A DNA stretch of 64,000 bases from Paenibacillus etheri (GCF_001012825.1 NZ_LCZJ02000023.1:162334-226333), one strand, 5' to 3'; shown: positions 17,759 to 25,970, counted from the stretch's first letter. Notes: generated by a model from the letters alone, not told the origin. Program-made: numbers and translations.

Positions 17759-18338
17759 TATGGTTACCCCCTTCACTGTGTTCATCATTTGCGGACCGAT
17801 ACACTATAAAATGGCCCTGAAACACTAGTTCTTCTCCGACATAGGTGAACACATCCACCTCCGCTTTGCCACCTCTACCTGCGAGTGACCGCACCTGTGC
17901 TTTGGCAATACACTTCTCACCTAGCTGAACTGTGCGTACAAAACGAATATCGGCTGAAGCGGTCAGAGCAATTTCATCGTTGATTACGGCAACGGCAAGC
18001 GAGTTCGCTTGAGCAAACACATAGTGACCTCGAGCGATTCCATTTCTAGAGAACACATGATCTTCGCGAATCTCAAATATCGAAATCCCACTCTTGTCCA
18101 GCTGTAAATCCACAATATCTCCGATGACTTCATCCGCAGGCAAAGAGCGCACCTGATCATAGGAGTGCTCTGCCATTTGCTTCATTCGCTCACGCAGTTC
18201 CGGTATTCCCAGCTCCATCCGGTCCAACCGAATCGTCTGAATGCTAACTTTCAGCTGACGAGTCAACTCCCGATCCGTTACAAAAGGATTGCCTGCGATT
18301 ATATGTAGCAGCTGTTGCTGACGTTCTTTCTTGGACAT
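17742..18338 (-). CDS. fapR: Fatty-acid and phospholipid regulator FapR
   Basis: A 198-residue repressor of lipid-synthesis genes that is released by malonyl-CoA. An N-terminal DeoR-like helix-turn-helix (FVTDRELTRQLKVSIQTIRLDRMELGI) is joined to a hot-dog fold ligand domain (about 75-190) including SRNGIARGHYVFAQANSLAVAV and the QGHFIVYR strand. The operator at 18537-18553 implies autoregulation of the whole operon. The ATG has an AGGAGGTGA unusually far upstream (15 bases), and an in-frame TGA there rules out an earlier start. A structured repeat copy (18372-18473) lies in its leader. Confidence 0.96.
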   Translation of the reverse strand: MSKKERQQQLLHIIAGNPFVTDRELTRQLKVSIQTIRLDRMELGIPELRERMKQMAEHSYDQVRSLPADEVIGDIVDLQLDKSGISIFEIREDHVFSRNGIARGHYVFAQANSLAVAVINDEIALTASADIRFVRTVQLGEKCIAKAQVRSLAGRGGKAEVDVFTYVGEELVFQGHFIVYRSANDEHSEGGNHSADRH

Positions 18339-18371
18339 CCGCTCGATTGCGGCTCACCTCCTGGCACGTGC

Positions 18372-18473
18372 CAAGCATAAACGCCTTCGGCGTCCTTATG
18401 GACGATAAGCGTTTAAGCCAGAAATATAAGATGAAAAAGTATAGGTGCATAACTTATACTTTCTTATATTTTA
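18372..18473. repeat. ~100-bp structured repeat, copy 2 (in the fapR leader)
   Basis: It has the same two-hairpin layout as copy 1. It lies between the FapR operator/promoter and the fapR ribosome site, ending only about 10 bases from AGGAGGTGA, so the transcript leader of the operon must contain it. First hairpin: CGTCC-TTAT-GGACG; second: AAATATAAG...AAAGTATA with TATACTTTCTTATATTT. Confidence 0.85.
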
Positions 18474-18536
18474 AAGAAAGCATTCGGCCGCTTGAATGGC
18501 CGCTGTTATATTAGGTCAAATAACCACAATCATTAT

Positions 18537-18564
18537 TTAGAACCAGGTACTAATATGTAGTATA
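18537..18564 (-). promoter_or_regulatory. FapR operator overlapping the start site of the fapR operon
   Basis: TTAGTACCTGGTTCTAA (18537-18553, minus strand) is a near-perfect 17-bp FapR box. TATACT at 18559-18564 is a good -10, so the box covers about +1 to +16 and binding would block initiation. The -35 region is weak. This places fapR-plsX-fabH-fabD-fabG-acpP-fabF-rnc under malonyl-CoA-sensitive control. Confidence 0.85.
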
Positions 18565-18618
18565 AAGCATGCCGCACCAAAAATAAAGCATTGACTTCTG
18601 GGCGGCTTATGTTTGGTT

Positions 18619-18717
18619 AAGTATAAGCGCCTTCGGCGTCCCTAATAGACGATAAGCGTTTGTGCGAAAAATACAAGGATTATGTATAGCTTGAAACTTT
18701 TACATTCTTAAATTTCA
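18619..18717. repeat. ~100-bp structured repeat, copy 3
   Basis: The most diverged copy, between the rpmF terminator and the fapR promoter. Second-hairpin arms have changed together (TATGTA pairs with TACATT, where other copies have AAGTATA with TATACTT), which keeps the pairing. The first hairpin keeps CGTC...GACG and GCGCCTTCGGCGTC. Confidence 0.8.
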
Positions 18718-18724
18718 AAAAAAA

Positions 18725-18751
18725 TAGTACCTCACCGATAGTGAAGTACTA
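18725..18751 (-). terminator. Terminator after rpmF
   Basis: TAGTACTTCAC and GTGAGGTACTA (minus strand) form an 11-bp stem including G-T pairs, with a 5-base loop, followed by a run of eight Ts. It lies 13 bases after the rpmF stop. Confidence 0.85.
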
Positions 18752-18763
18752 CTTGTTCTGAAA

Positions 18764-18937
18764 CTATTGTTTGATGATTTCTCTTGCTTTGTAAGTTCCG
18801 CAAACTTTACATACGTGATGAGCCAATTTCAACTCTCCGCATTGTTCGCATTTCACCATGCCCGGCACAACCAACTTAAAGTGGGTGCGACGTTTGTCAC
18901 GGCGTGTTTTAGACGTTCTACGTTGTGGTACTGCCAT
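18764..18937 (-). CDS. rpmF: 50S ribosomal protein L32
   Basis: A 57-residue zinc-ribbon ribosomal protein starting [19 protein letters not shown]. It holds the C-x2-C...C-x2-C metal site (CEQC, CKVC). GGAGGTGGAACAC precedes the ATG at 18937; three upstream in-frame codons are not used. It follows the DUF177 gene in the conserved yceD-rpmF pair and ends at a terminator before the fapR promoter. Confidence 0.97.
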   Translation of the reverse strand: MAVPQRRTSKTRRDKRRTHFKLVVPGMVKCEQCGELKLAHHVCKVCGTYKAREIIKQ

Positions 18938-19008
18938 GTGTTCCACCTCCTTGTGATATTTCTGTCAGCCTGTTCCTCTAGAAGCAGGATGTGTTTTGTT
19001 GTAATGTT

Positions 19009-19521
19009 TCATTTGAAAAAGTCTTTCAACCCAGCGAGTCGAGGATCAATCACTGTGTTGTCGCAACTGCAGGTGCCTTCGTTCAAGTTCTGTCCGCATT
19101 TCTGACAAAGACCAAGACAGTCTGCCTTGCACAATACCGAATCCGGTAAGTGCAGTACGAAATTTTCTTCCACATACGGGATAAGATCCACAACCTCATC
19201 CTTGACATAAATGAGATCCTCATCTTCGTCATCATCTGGAAGAACTGGCTGCTTAAGCCACTTGAAAGTCTCAGCAAAAGGAATGTTCAAATCACTTTTG
19301 ACCTCCGTGAGACAACGTGAACATAACATGTCCACATCTCCACTCAGTTTTCCCACCACGTTCACACAATCGGTTCCCGCGGGCAGCGCTTTAAGGTCCA
19401 CTGAGAGCGGAGCAACAGTTAGAATATCCTTGCGCCCTTTGACTACCTCGCTGACATCCACAACATTGTGAATATGTAACGGTTCGTCGGCATTCGCTAA
19501 TTTGCGAAAGTGAATCTGCAT
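19009..19521 (-). CDS. DUF177 / YceD family protein
   Basis: A 170-residue protein of the YceD family, widely found next to rpmF. It has a beta-rich N-terminal half with CSRCL near the middle, an acidic DDDEDEDL stretch, and a C-terminal zinc-type CKADCLGLCQKCGQNLNEGTCSC segment. The family is linked to 23S rRNA handling or ribosome assembly in other bacteria and plants. The start at 19521 has GGGAGTG; an ATG five codons upstream lacks one. A sigma-A promoter lies at 19550-19579. Confidence 0.9.
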   Translation of the reverse strand: MQIHFRKLANADEPLHIHNVVDVSEVVKGRKDILTVAPLSVDLKALPAGTDCVNVVGKLSGDVDMLCSRCLTEVKSDLNIPFAETFKWLKQPVLPDDDEDEDLIYVKDEVVDLIPYVEENFVLHLPDSVLCKADCLGLCQKCGQNLNEGTCSCDNTVIDPRLAGLKDFFK

Positions 19522-19549
19522 ACTTATCACTCCCAAACAAACAAAATTT

Positions 19550-19579
19550 ATTATACCTAGTATTATATACCTTTGTCAA
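19550..19579 (-). promoter_or_regulatory. Sigma-A promoter of DUF177-rpmF
   Basis: On the minus strand TTGACA (19574-19579) and TATAAT (19550-19555) are 18 bp apart, both perfect hexamers. The DUF177 start codon is 28 bp downstream. Confidence 0.8.
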
Positions 19580-19698
19580 CCATTTTCCCTTTATATTGTT
19601 TCAGGAATTGGGGAGAATTATGATATAACTATTAGTGTAAATTAAAACGACAGCTTGTGCGAATAGAGTTTCTAGATATTAACCCTACTAATCTCTAC

Positions 19699-19800
19699 AA
19701 GCATAAACGCCTTCGGCGTCCTCATAAGGATGATAAGCGTTTTAGCATCAAATATAAGACGTAAAGGATAGGTGCATAACTTATACCTTCTTATATTTTA
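19699..19800. repeat. ~100-bp structured repeat, copy 4 (upstream of tmcAL)
   Basis: Same layout as the other copies and ends about 15 bases before the ribosome site of tmcAL, so here it lies in the leader of a plus-strand gene. In the first hairpin one arm has GGATG instead of GGACG, giving G-T pairing that preserves the stem. Confidence 0.85.
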
Positions 19801-19830
19801 AATAATGGTTACATACGGAGGGAAGCAGCA

Positions 19831-21069
19831 GTGACAACGGTTGGAATCATAGCAGAATACAATCCATTACATAACGGACATGTCCATCACTTCACCGAAG
19901 CCAAAAGACTATCAGGCGCTGAGCGCGCCATCGTCGTCATGAGTGGCCCCTTTACTCAGCGCGGCGAGCCGGCGGCAGTGAGCAAGCAGGCCCGGACAGA
20001 GATGGCGCTACGAATGGGCGCCGACCTCGTCATTGAACTGCCGGTGGCCTATGCCGTAGGGCCGGCCGAATGGTTCGCCTTCGGAGCAGTTGCACTGCTG
20101 GAAGCGACCGGGGTCGTGGACAGCTTATGCTTCGGCTCCGAAGCGGGCACTTTGGGTTCGCTGCTTCCTCTGGCCAGGTATCTGGCAGAGGAAAGCAGCG
20201 AACTTCAGAGCGAGATCCGCCGCCGCATGGCGCTCGGAGCGAGCTTCCCCGCCGCGTACAGCGCAGCGGCGGCGGTGGCCTTTGAAGGGACTCTCCATGA
20301 AGAGGAGAGTCCCGGCGATGCTGGCGAGCTGCTGCGCCAGCCGAATAACAGCCTTGGCTTGCATTATCTCATCGCCTTGCAGCGGCTAAAAAGCAAGATC
20401 GAGCCGCTAACTGTTCCGCGAACGGCAGCCGGATTCCATGATCCTTTGCAAGTTGGCTCATCGATCGCAAGCGCCACTGCTATTCGCAATCTGCTGCAAG
20501 AAGGCGGCTCTCCAGCAGCTTATATGCCGGAATATAGCGTGTCCATATTGGAAAGAGAGCATGCAGCCGGTAGAGGTCCTCTGGAATTAGAGCATTTCCG
20601 AGGTCCCCTCCGTCATCTGCTCTCTACACGTACCGCTGCCGAGCTACGAACAATCCAAGACATGAATGAAGGGTTGGAGAATAGAATCCTTCGTCTTATG
20701 CCCGAGCTGGAGAAATTCACAATTTCGGGTTTACTTCAAGCCCTTAAGAGCAAGCGTTACACACATACACGACTGCAGCGTCTGCTACTACATATTTTGC
20801 TAAATCATACAAAGGAAGAAATGACCCCTTCTGTATTAGCAGAGGGGCCCGGTTATATTCGAATCCTTGGATTTAGAGAAAGTGGACGAGCACTGCTTAA
20901 AGAGATGAAACAAAAAGCTACTTTACCCATCGTCATGCGGCCGTCACTGTGCTCCCATCCCCAACTTGAGCGAGACCTTCAAGCCGCGTCAGCTTTCGCT
21001 GGAGCTTTTCGAGAACCTCACAGAACCGATATGTATCGCGATTATTTGGAACCTCCGGTCATGGTTTGA
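19831..21069 (+). CDS. tmcAL: tRNA(Met) cytidine acetate ligase TmcAL
   Basis: A 412-residue nucleotidyltransferase-fold enzyme (formerly YlbM) that uses acetate and ATP to make ac4C at the wobble base of elongator tRNA-Met. It opens TTVGIIAEYNPLHNGHVHH (HxGH-type motif), with MSGPFTQRGEPA, CFGSEAG, and the PNNSLGLHYL segment. GTG start with GGAGGGAAG. Codons from about 19930 to 20400 are markedly GC-richer than the rest, and a perfect 10-bp hairpin (20287-20313) interrupts a variable loop. Its 3' end overlaps the convergent SepM-like gene by 11 bp. Confidence 0.93.
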   Translation: MTTVGIIAEYNPLHNGHVHHFTEAKRLSGAERAIVVMSGPFTQRGEPAAVSKQARTEMALRMGADLVIELPVAYAVGPAEWFAFGAVALLEATGVVDSLCFGSEAGTLGSLLPLARYLAEESSELQSEIRRRMALGASFPAAYSAAAAVAFEGTLHEEESPGDAGELLRQPNNSLGLHYLIALQRLKSKIEPLTVPRTAAGFHDPLQVGSSIASATAIRNLLQEGGSPAAYMPEYSVSILEREHAAGRGPLELEHFRGPLRHLLSTRTAAELRTIQDMNEGLENRILRLMPELEKFTISGLLQALKSKRYTHTRLQRLLLHILLNHTKEEMTPSVLAEGPGYIRILGFRESGRALLKEMKQKATLPIVMRPSLCSHPQLERDLQAASAFAGAFREPHRTDMYRDYLEPPVMV

Positions 21070-22096
21070 CCGGCAGTTCCGCCATATACTTCAGCGCTTC
21101 ATCCAGTGTCGATACGGGTACTAACTTCATAGATGTACCGATTTTATCAGCTTTCGCTTTGGCTTCGTCGTAATTCTTAACAGGTACGAAAAAAATCTCC
21201 GCCCCTTCTCGATCCGCAGCCACGATCTTGTGTTTCACTCCACCGATAGCACCTACCACCCCCTCAGCGTCGATCGTGCCCGTTCCTGCAACCCTATGAC
21301 CTTTAGTTAAATCACCAGGCGTAAGACGGTTGTAAATCTCCATAGTGAACATTAGTCCCGCTGAAGGTCCGCCAACATTCGTATCCACAAAGCTGACGGC
21401 TTTTCCTTGTTCTTTAGGTTTTACCTTTTGAACTGCGGCTATAGTGACTCCAAAACCAGGTCGAACAGCAGTACCTTCTTTATCCTTGATCTCAACCAGT
21501 GTCACTTGCTCCTTAACTTCCTTACCATTTCTTTGCAAAACAACAGCGACCTGATCACCGATTTTTTTTGTTAAAAGTAAAGTAGAAAGCGCTTCTGGAT
21601 CTGGTACCTTCTGTCCTTCTACACTTATGATTCTGTCACCCGGCTGGAATTGGCCTTTATTACTTGCAACCGGAACTGAAAAAACATACAAATAATCCAC
21701 TACATCCTCATACGGAATTCCTGCAGCGTGATAAGCCGCTTGAACGGAGTAAGACTGGGAGCTGTTCATATAAAAAACCTGCTCCGCTGCATACTCGTCT
21801 TCAGACTTATCTCCTAACCGCATTTCTTTCCGCACAACCTCTGAATTGGAGTTAAAAACAGAGGCGACCAGCAACGCCACATTAGCGTAACTAGCGGATA
21901 CTGTTGTCATCATGAAGGTTCCTTCTTCGGCTGGATCAGCATTCTCCACTTTAATCATAGGGGCAACCTCAGAAGCACTACCCGGCTGATAAACAATGTA
22001 CGGGGTGTTCATAAATACAAATACATACACGATAACTACAAACGTAAAGAGGTAAGCTGTGGCGCGGAATCCCGGCCGATGCTTCAGCTGCTTCAC
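21059..22096 (-). CDS. SepM-like PDZ / Lon-domain membrane protease (YlbL)
   Basis: A membrane-anchored serine protease of about 345 residues. One N-terminal membrane segment (YLFTFVVIVYVFVFMN) precedes an outside part: a PDZ domain (about 140-205) and a Lon-type catalytic domain with Ser245 in GGPSAGLMF and Lys288 in IGGVKHKIV. Related proteins cleave exported signal peptides or regulators. GTG at 22096 with AAAGGGAAGAG is preferred to the GTG at 22150, which lacks a ribosome site. It is divergent from ylbJ and overlaps the end of tmcAL. Confidence 0.9.
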   Translation of the reverse strand: MKQLKHRPGFRATAYLFTFVVIVYVFVFMNTPYIVYQPGSASEVAPMIKVENADPAEEGTFMMTTVSASYANVALLVASVFNSNSEVVRKEMRLGDKSEDEYAAEQVFYMNSSQSYSVQAAYHAAGIPYEDVVDYLYVFSVPVASNKGQFQPGDRIISVEGQKVPDPEALSTLLLTKKIGDQVAVVLQRNGKEVKEQVTLVEIKDKEGTAVRPGFGVTIAAVQKVKPKEQGKAVSFVDTNVGGPSAGLMFTMEIYNRLTPGDLTKGHRVAGTGTIDAEGVVGAIGGVKHKIVAADREGAEIFFVPVKNYDEAKAKADKIGTSMKLVPVSTLDEALKYMAELPVKP

Positions 22097-22248
22097 TGCT
22101 CTTCCCTTCTTTCCCACGGCACATTTAGGATATGAATGTTCGAACTTCACTACCGCTTCGACTAGTGGTTTGGCATGATGGTTGTCTACTCTGCATAAAT
22201 TGATAACACATCTGCTATGCCTTAAGTTATGAAGAGGTGATTCTAGAA

Positions 22249-23475
22249 ATGAACAATATTAAAATACGCCGGCTAGCTAGTCGCTCCACACCTTTTCTAT
22301 CCGGGGGGATCGCAATCCTATTAGCCATTGCAATCATCATCTCACCAGAAAGCTCTTTCGAGGCTTCTCTCCAAGGGTTAAAGCTCTGGTGGACACTCGT
22401 GTTCCCTGCACTTCTTCCCTTCCTGATGCTGTCTGAGATGCTAACCGCTTCGGGCTTCGTGCATGGTTTCGGAGTGCTCCTGGAACCATTGATGAAAAAG
22501 GTCTTTCGACTGCCTGGCGCGAGCGGTTGGACTTTGGCACTTGGAATCACCGCCGGATTCCCCGGCGGGGCCGGAGGTGTAATGCAGCTTCATAAGCAGG
22601 GCAGCATTTCGGACAAGGAAGCTGCTCGTCTTGCCTCACTTACGCATTTCGCCAGTCCAGTAACCCTACTTATTGTGATTGGCGTAGCGTTCCTACACAG
22701 TCCTACAGCAGGCTACTTTCTTCTTGGTATCCACTGGATTTCAGGACTTCTGGCCAGTTATACCGATGCTCGGTTAAATGGCCGGCAAGACAATCCGCAA
22801 CCTTCCTTAAAGGAAAGCACGAATACCAAACAGCCTTCTTTATACAGTCGTGTCCAGCTTGCAGCCACTGAAGCCAGATCAAGAGATGGCCGAAGCTTCG
22901 GCAAACTTCTTGGGGACTCAGTAGCTACAGCGGTACAAAATTTGATGGTTGTGGGCGGTTACATGATTATGTTCGCGGTAGTCATCAATATCATTATTAC
23001 TGTACTCCCTGCGTTACCAGCTGCTCTGCCAGCGGGCTTGCTCGAGATTCATTTAGGAGCCGACGCCATAAGCAAAGGGCTCTCCAGCATCGGCGTCGAA
23101 TCAACAGGCGTATTAGGCCTGGCCTTACTCTCCGCTGCACTTGGCTGGAGTGGACTCTGCGCACAGCTACAAGTGCTGACACTACTTAAAGAAGCAGGCG
23201 TCCGATTCCTCCCCTATGCTGCAGTTCGCCTGATGCATGGAGCTTATGCTTTTTTATTAACACTACTGTTATGGAAACCACTGTTGGCTATAACTGAAGC
23301 TGCTTTGCCTGCTCTTGCAGATTCACAATCCACACCAAACAGAACCATTAATGTAACTGCCATATGGAGCTCTTTTCCACAGTTGCTTGGTCTGCAATCT
23401 CTTCTACTCATCATCCTACTAGCATTATCCGCAGCGATATACTTTGTTAGTGCTTTTCGCCATCGACTCGATTAA
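22249..23475 (+). CDS. ylbJ: Sporulation integral membrane protein YlbJ
   Basis: A 408-residue polytopic membrane protein with two nucleoside-recognition (Gate) type halves: GITAGFPGGAGGVMQL near residue 100 and LGWSGLCAQLQVL near 310. The Bacillus homologue is needed for spore formation. ATG at 22249 has GAGGTGA at good spacing; an upstream GTG overlaps that site. Its last 29 bp overlap the end of coaD on the other strand. The location beside coaD and rsmD is the usual Bacillales arrangement. Confidence 0.9.
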   Translation: MNNIKIRRLASRSTPFLSGGIAILLAIAIIISPESSFEASLQGLKLWWTLVFPALLPFLMLSEMLTASGFVHGFGVLLEPLMKKVFRLPGASGWTLALGITAGFPGGAGGVMQLHKQGSISDKEAARLASLTHFASPVTLLIVIGVAFLHSPTAGYFLLGIHWISGLLASYTDARLNGRQDNPQPSLKESTNTKQPSLYSRVQLAATEARSRDGRSFGKLLGDSVATAVQNLMVVGGYMIMFAVVINIIITVLPALPAALPAGLLEIHLGADAISKGLSSIGVESTGVLGLALLSAALGWSGLCAQLQVLTLLKEAGVRFLPYAAVRLMHGAYAFLLTLLLWKPLLAITEAALPALADSQSTPNRTINVTAIWSSFPQLLGLQSLLLIILLALSAAIYFVSAFRHRLD

Positions 23476-23965
23476 ATTTAAGCTTCATAGCTTGTTCCAC
23501 CTCTTGCGTCACGAAGTCGGACACATTTCCACCGAAATGGGCAATTTCTTTTACAACGCTGGAGCTTAAATAGGAATATTTAGGATTAGTCATCATAAAA
23601 ATCGTCTCCGCTTCCGGATCCAGACTATGGTTGATGGATGCATTTTGCAGTTCATATTCAAAGTCAGTTACGGTACGAATACCACGTACAATGACTTGAG
23701 CATCTTTTTGACGAACATAATTGACTAGCAGATCCCTAAAGCTGTCGATTTCCACATTGGGAATATCAGCTGTTGCCTGTCTTAAAAGCTCTGTTCGCTC
23801 TTCTACAGTAAACAGCGGGTTCTTACTCAAATTATTAAGCACCGTTACGATTAGACGGTCGAATTGCTTGGATGCGCGCCGAATAATATCCATATGTCCC
23901 ATAGTCACGGGATCAAAGGTGCCTGGATAGATGGCGACACGTTCTTTTCTAATTTGCTGACTCAT
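23447..23965 (-). CDS. coaD: Phosphopantetheine adenylyltransferase
   Basis: A 172-residue enzyme making dephospho-CoA from 4'-phosphopantetheine and ATP. YPGTFDPVTMGHMDII carries the TxGH nucleotidyl-transfer motif, with RGIRTVTDFEYE and the YSYLSSSVVKEIA C-terminal motif. GAGGAGGTAGAGA precedes the ATG, inside the end of rsmD (17-bp overlap), so the two are co-translated. The extended C-terminal tail (KLKFNRVDGEKH) is what overlaps ylbJ. Confidence 0.96.
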   Translation of the reverse strand: MSQQIRKERVAIYPGTFDPVTMGHMDIIRRASKQFDRLIVTVLNNLSKNPLFTVEERTELLRQATADIPNVEIDSFRDLLVNYVRQKDAQVIVRGIRTVTDFEYELQNASINHSLDPEAETIFMMTNPKYSYLSSSVVKEIAHFGGNVSDFVTQEVEQAMKLKFNRVDGEKH

Positions 23966-24557
23966 TCTCTACCTCCTCACCAGTCTCGCTTTCCACTGAA
24001 GGATTAGCTTCATACTGATAAATAGAAATTGTCGTTTCTCCGTATACGGCCTGACGCAGCCTATAAAATCCCGGGATATCCTCAGGATAGGCATAACTTG
24101 ATTCATGCTCCAGAACAATGATTGCGTCCTCTTGCAGCATTCCTTTTTCTACCATAGACAGCATCAGCTCATCTCCGTGCTTCAATCGGTAGGGAGGATC
24201 TAAAAAGACTAAATCAAAAACACGCCCCCGTTTCTCCAACGCACTGAGCGCTCTGCCCGCTTCATTTCGGTACACTTGCGCGCTTGCCTCAAGATTAGTC
24301 GCTTTCAAATTGGCACGAATTGTGTCAATACTCTTGGGATCCATATCTACAAATACGGCACTTTCCATTCCTCTGCTTAAAGCCTCGATACCCAGACCAC
24401 CTGTACCTGCGAACAAGTCCAGCACCGCTCCACCTTCGAAATATGGACCGATCATACTAAACACAGCTTCCTTCACCTTATCGGTTGTAGGTCTTGTTCC
24501 ACTTCCTGGCACACTTTTTAGCGGCCTTCCTTTTGCACTTCCCGATACCACTCTCAC
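23949..24557 (-). CDS. rsmD: 16S rRNA (guanine966-N2)-methyltransferase
   Basis: A 202-residue SAM-dependent methyltransferase. It opens MRVVSGSAKGRPLKSVPG, has DLFAGTGGLGIEALSRG (SAM site) and the catalytic LDPPY motif. GTG at 24557 fits the family N-terminus and a GGGTGA ribosome site; the TTG two codons upstream is too close to it. An acidic C-terminal tail of about 20 residues extends beyond the family core. First gene of the rsmD-coaD pair. Confidence 0.94.
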   Translation of the reverse strand: MRVVSGSAKGRPLKSVPGSGTRPTTDKVKEAVFSMIGPYFEGGAVLDLFAGTGGLGIEALSRGMESAVFVDMDPKSIDTIRANLKATNLEASAQVYRNEAGRALSALEKRGRVFDLVFLDPPYRLKHGDELMLSMVEKGMLQEDAIIVLEHESSYAYPEDIPGFYRLRQAVYGETTISIYQYEANPSVESETGEEVENESAN

Positions 24558-25026
24558 CGTCAATCACCCGCTCTATGTCTCTGTTTGTTATACCCAAAAA
24601 GGCATAAGTCCACGCCTATCGTAACACATTTGCGCGATGAAATAAAAAATTTGTCTAGATATGAAAAATGGAAAGAACGAAGACTATTCCGATAAATAAG
24701 TCTTCATTATGTATAAGACTGGGCTTCAAGGGACATCATGTAATTATCGACACCACAAATGTCGTAGACAACCGCGGAGCAGGCTTACGTTTCCCCATAA
24801 GCTCTTCGTCCGGTTTCTCCTCTCCCATGAAAGGGGCTCTCGAAAGAGGGCCCCGAATTTATGTTTAATGACTCTTTATGGTTAGTTTCGGACCATTCTA
24901 CTTTTCATAGATAGTCGACCCTTGAATTATAGGGAGAAAAAATGAAGAACTCACATTGTAGCATACATGTTATTGCAGATGCTTATTGACACAACGCATC
25001 CTTCGACTAAGCAAAAACCAAAAAAA
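24558..25026. other. Gene-free stretch with a GNRA-type hairpin
   Basis: No convincing gene. The one open frame (24668-24868) has no ribosome site and no familiar features. At 24833-24854 GGGGCTCTC-GAAA-GAGGGCCCC forms a 9-bp stem with one G-T pair and a GAAA tetraloop, with no T-run on the plus strand. Confidence 0.5.
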
Positions 25027-25027
25027 C

Positions 25028-25059
25028 AGCCCCGCTGACCACTTAAGGTTGACGGGGCT
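25028..25059 (-). terminator. Terminator after the four-TM protein gene
   Basis: AGCCCCG and CGGGGCT close a stem extended by inner pairs around ACTTAA. On the minus strand it is followed by GTTTTTTGGTTTTT. It lies 67 bases after the stop of the gene at 25127. Confidence 0.8.
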
Positions 25060-25126
25060 TTAAAATTGTAAATATATAGGAAAATACAAATTCATAATAC
25101 CTGGGATCCAAACATTGGGTTTTAGT

Positions 25127-25585
25127 TTAGCATTCAATATCTTCGTCACTGCATAATTCATCATCAATTTGCCTTTGTCTTTTTTTATTTATATTCCGTA
25201 ACACTAGGTGTACAAGAAAATAAACTATTGTAAACGAAACAAAGGTTAAAATAATACGCCATACATTTCTTTCCCCCGCCAAAAAAATAAGCAACGAAAC
25301 ACTAATCCCGCCTGAAATAATGCTGTTTATAAGGAGCCTTTTGTTAGTGTGCCTTTGGGAATCCCAAATATCAATACCAACAGACAAGTGCCGTATAGTT
25401 ATATATATTCCAATACCAATTAAACAGAAAACCTCGACTGCAAATTGCGCAAACGGAGCATTCATTATGAATTGTTGAATCAAAATTGAAATCAGTAAAC
25501 AATATACTAATATTTGATAAGCATCACTTTGAATTGTTCTTCTTTGAGATACAATTCGTTCATCATTAATTTTGCTGTTTTTCAT
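25127..25585 (-). CDS. Small four-helix membrane protein (DUF6773-like)
   Basis: A 152-residue protein with four predicted membrane segments (about 27-43, 52-66, 87-103, 111-129). The N-terminal NDERIVSQRRTIQSDAYQILVY and the NAPFAQFAVEVFCLIGIGIYITIRHLSVG core resemble a small family of Firmicute membrane proteins of unknown role; I recognise the pattern but not a function. The C-terminus is acidic (DDELCSDEDIEC). GGGAGGAATAATA precedes the ATG. It is a single gene with its own terminator. Confidence 0.7.
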   Translation of the reverse strand: MKNSKINDERIVSQRRTIQSDAYQILVYCLLISILIQQFIMNAPFAQFAVEVFCLIGIGIYITIRHLSVGIDIWDSQRHTNKRLLINSIISGGISVSLLIFLAGERNVWRIILTFVSFTIVYFLVHLVLRNINKKRQRQIDDELCSDEDIEC

Positions 25586-25920
25586 TATTATTCCTCCCTA
25601 TATTCCGAATTATAATATATTTATTACATAATGCAATTTATATATTGCATTTAGATGTGAATAAAAAGCAAATAATACGCAATAAGTTCACCAAAAGGTG
25701 TGTAGAACTCAAAAGGACCGCCTTTCGGCAGCCCTTTGATAAACAACTACTTTACAAATCTTCCAACAAGCTCACTCTTTATCATTAATTTATGTTATCA
25801 AATTAAGATAGCATGTATATTTATATATTCAAAATCCTAGTTTTGTAAACTTATGTACTTCAATACGCGATTAGTATCCCGACTATTGTTTTGTAAAACA
25901 AAGATCGGCATAATACCATA
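25586..25920. other. Gene-free stretch
   Basis: AT-rich, with an inverted repeat AATGCAAT-TTATAT-ATTGCATT near 25630-25651 just upstream of the gene at 25585, possibly an operator. No gene seen. Confidence 0.4.
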
Positions 25921-25964
25921 AAAAAAGTCTGCTTCCAGCATGAATGCCAGAAGCAAACTTTTTT
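25921..25964 (-). terminator. Terminator after the YjcZ-type gene
   Basis: AAGTTTGCTTC and GAAGCAGACTT arms (one mismatch) are flanked by T-runs on both strands. It lies 7 bases beyond the stop of the small spore gene and could stop transcription in both directions. Confidence 0.85.
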
Positions 25965-25970
25965 ACATCT

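Noticed and set aside
24668-24868. 66-codon open frame in the gap after rsmD
   Set aside because: No ribosome site, no recognisable features, low-complexity Ser run; it contains the GAAA hairpin.
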